Origin: Nocardioides sambongensis
Lineage (GTDB): Bacteria > Actinomycetota > Actinomycetes > Propionibacteriales > Nocardioidaceae
Assembly (NCBI RefSeq): GCF_006494815.1
Contig: NZ_CP041091.1
Span: 2,370,501-2,434,500 of the forward strand
Direction of reading: 5' to 3'
Length of the DNA stretch: 64,000 nt
The position numbers and the translations under genes were made by a program. This document shows positions 62,390-64,000 of the stretch, piece by piece. Every line of letters starts with the position of its first letter. Within the stretch, counting starts at the first letter, position 1. The notes beneath the pieces were generated by a model. The model did no database searches. It was not told where the DNA came from and saw only the letters and a list, made by a program, of their open reading frames with translations.

Positions 62390-63646
62390 TCAGCCGCCGG
62401 CGTTGAGGAGTCGGAGCGGGTCGATGCCGACCCGCTGGAAGTTCTCCAGCCGGGGCGGCACACCGATCCCCCGCCGCAGCCGTCCGTCGACGCTCTCGAA
62501 GACCGGCTCGGTCTCGATCAGGTCGTTCTCGATCCGTCCCGGGACGGCGACGATCTCGTTGACCCGGCGCGCGCCGCGCGCGTCGATCCCCAGGTGCACG
62601 ACCAGGTCGATCGAGGCGGCGACGGTCGGCACGACGAACCGCGCGGAGATGTTCTCCCCCGCCAGAAGCGGCAGCGTGCACACCTTGGTCAGCGCCTCAC
62701 GCGCGCTGTTGGCGTGGATGGTGCACATGCCCGGAAGCCCGGAGTTCAGCGCCAGCAGCAGATCCAGGCACTCCTCGGCGCGGACCTCGCCGACGATGAT
62801 CCGGGAGGGGCGCATCCGGAGCGACTCCTTGACCAGGTCCCGCAACCGGATCTCACCGGTCCCCTCGAGCCCCTCCTGCCGCGTCTGCATCGCCACCCAG
62901 TCCGGATGGGGGAACCGGATCTCGAAGACCTCCTCGGCCGAGATCACCCGCTCCGAACCGGGTATCGCCGCAGCCAGGCAGTTCAGCAGCGTGGTCTTCC
63001 CGCTCTGCGTGCCTCCCGCGACGAGGATGTTCAGGCCCGCGCGCACCGAGGCCTCCAGGAACGCCGCCGCCTCCGGCGGCATGCTGCCCAGGTCGACCAG
63101 CTCGCCCAGTCGGGCAGCACGGACCACGAACTTGCGGATGTTGACGGCCGAGAACCCTCTGCTGATCCCCTCCAGTACGACGTGCAGCCGGTGACCCGCC
63201 GGCAGCATGGCGTCGACGAAGGGCTGGGCGAGGTCGATCCGGCGTCCGGTCGTCTTCAGCATCCGCTCGACGAGCTCGGCGACCTCGGCGTCGGTGAGCA
63301 CGATGTTGGTCAGCTCGTGTCGCCCGTTGCGTGCGCAGAAGACCCGGTCGCTGCTGTTGATCCATATCTCCTCGACGCTCGGGTCGTCGAGCAGCGGCTG
63401 CAGCGGTCCGAATCCGGCGACCCTGGCGACCAGCTCGGCGACGAGAGCGTCGGGGTCACCGATCGGGGCGACCATGCCGGTCAGGCTCCGCTCGTCGTGC
63501 TCGCGGACCAGGGCGCCGGCCAGGCGTCGTACGGCAGCGACCTCGTGCTGCGGGTCGAGCCCCTCGCTGCGCACGGCGGCACGCAGCATGGCGTCGAGGT
63601 GGAGGACCACCTCGTCCGGCGCTTGGGCGTCGGCCAGTACCGCCAT
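62390..63646 (-). CDS. tadA: TadA/CpaF-type pilus ATPase
   Basis: The 418-residue protein has PLLDDPSVEEIWINSSDRVF, Walker A GGTQSGKTTLLNCLAA, the Asp box (VISAEEVFEIRFPHPDW), and Walker B SRIIVGEVRAEECLDLL, all standard in the CpaF family. ATG 63646 after GGGGAG starts the Tad operon. It powers assembly of Flp pili. No TadZ gene is seen upstream in the window. Confidence 0.92.
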   Translation of the reverse strand: MAVLADAQAPDEVVLHLDAMLRAAVRSEGLDPQHEVAAVRRLAGALVREHDERSLTGMVAPIGDPDALVAELVARVAGFGPLQPLLDDPSVEEIWINSSDRVFCARNGRHELTNIVLTDAEVAELVERMLKTTGRRIDLAQPFVDAMLPAGHRLHVVLEGISRGFSAVNIRKFVVRAARLGELVDLGSMPPEAAAFLEASVRAGLNILVAGGTQSGKTTLLNCLAAAIPGSERVISAEEVFEIRFPHPDWVAMQTRQEGLEGTGEIRLRDLVKESLRMRPSRIIVGEVRAEECLDLLLALNSGLPGMCTIHANSAREALTKVCTLPLLAGENISARFVVPTVAASIDLVVHLGIDARGARRVNEIVAVPGRIENDLIETEPVFESVDGRLRRGIGVPPRLENFQRVGIDPLRLLNAGG

Positions 63647-63992
63647 GACAACTCCCCGAGATGAGATCGGCAGTGGCCGGACCACCGTAAAGGGTGATCC
63701 GCGCCGGTGACAGACGTTGTCCACAGGGTGCGCGGCCGGCCGACCCTGTGACCTGCATCCGATGTCGGCCGAACCGAGGACACCGTCGGACCCTCGTGTG
63801 ACACTTCTGAGGACGTCAGCACGAGGGTGGAAAGCCGCTTCGGCGCAAAGCTCCCCGACAGCCATGTGCACGCCCCGTTCCACGAGCCGCTCGTGAGGCA
63901 CCGGGCGATCATGCGGGCTGGGCCTCGGTGATGACGTCGATCCTGCATGCCCGGCCGAACCCGCGCCGGGCGAGTCTCCCTGGAGGAAGTCC
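63647..63992. other. Upstream region of the Tad operon
   Basis: About 350 bases with no gene I can support. It presumably holds the tadA promoter. Several short inverted repeats occur, such as CACAGGGT/ACCCTGTG (63722-63752). Confidence 0.4.
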
Positions 63993-64000
63993 GTGAAGAA
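63993..64000 (+). CDS. Possible start of a gene continuing beyond the window
   Basis: GTGAAG at 63993 follows TGGAGGAAGTCC, a good ribosome-binding site. Only the first codons (Val/Met-Lys) are visible. This is a weak call. Confidence 0.3.

Overview
The window is high-GC actinobacterial DNA. The gene families point to the order Propionibacteriales, most likely a Nocardioides-like organism (inference): prfB-ftsE-ftsX-M23 peptidase-smpB-ssrA in a row, DUF3039, Lsr2, an IdeR-type iron box, a compact actinobacterial Tad pilus locus, and a tmRNA tag ending in ALAA.

Left flank (1-20.6 kb): a partial HxlR regulator; an iron-siderophore ABC uptake operon behind an iron box; a GTGA-overlapped operon of TetR, MFS efflux, DUF3039 and a DEAD/DEAH helicase; AlgH, a second TetR, a DUF3048 lipoprotein, a FabG-like reductase, a HIT protein, a secreted glycerophosphodiesterase with a GKP-repeat linker, two alpha/beta hydrolases, oxidoreductases and a YbdK-type ligase.

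Mobile island (20,685-41,733): a 21 kb element sits in the 3' end of ssrA. It is bounded by a 17 bp direct repeat, has matched arm-type sites at both ends and carries a tyrosine integrase at its right end. Its left part holds defence genes: a beta-class DNA methyltransferase facing an operon of serine recombinase, small CxxC protein, unknown protein, McrB-like AAA+ ATPase and McrC-like nuclease; and a Pycsar-like pair (membrane effector plus nucleotide cyclase). The middle holds a replication-relaxation family protein with three small genes, a primase-polymerase/helicase and a candidate origin. The right part holds Lsr2, a second protein with an Lsr2-like C-terminus, unknown genes and an unusual regulator fused to an ECF-S-like membrane domain. 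I see no capsid, tail, relaxase or FtsK-type transfer genes. It looks like a satellite-like or mobilizable integrative element that protects its host from phage.

Right flank (41.7-64 kb): ssrA, amidohydrolase, smpB, M23 peptidase, ftsX, ftsE, a secreted protein, an M15 peptidase, prfB, a CAP-domain protein, a very large secreted LamG/phosphoesterase protein, a NicO metal permease with a partner, a GH5 glycosidase behind a LacI-type operator, and the Tad locus (TadA, TadB, TadC, a pilin-like peptide and three TadE/G-like proteins).

Six genes carry apparent frameshifts that are all repaired by adding one base, usually to a short G/C run. This shared signature suggests homopolymer errors in the sequence rather than six independent pseudogenes.
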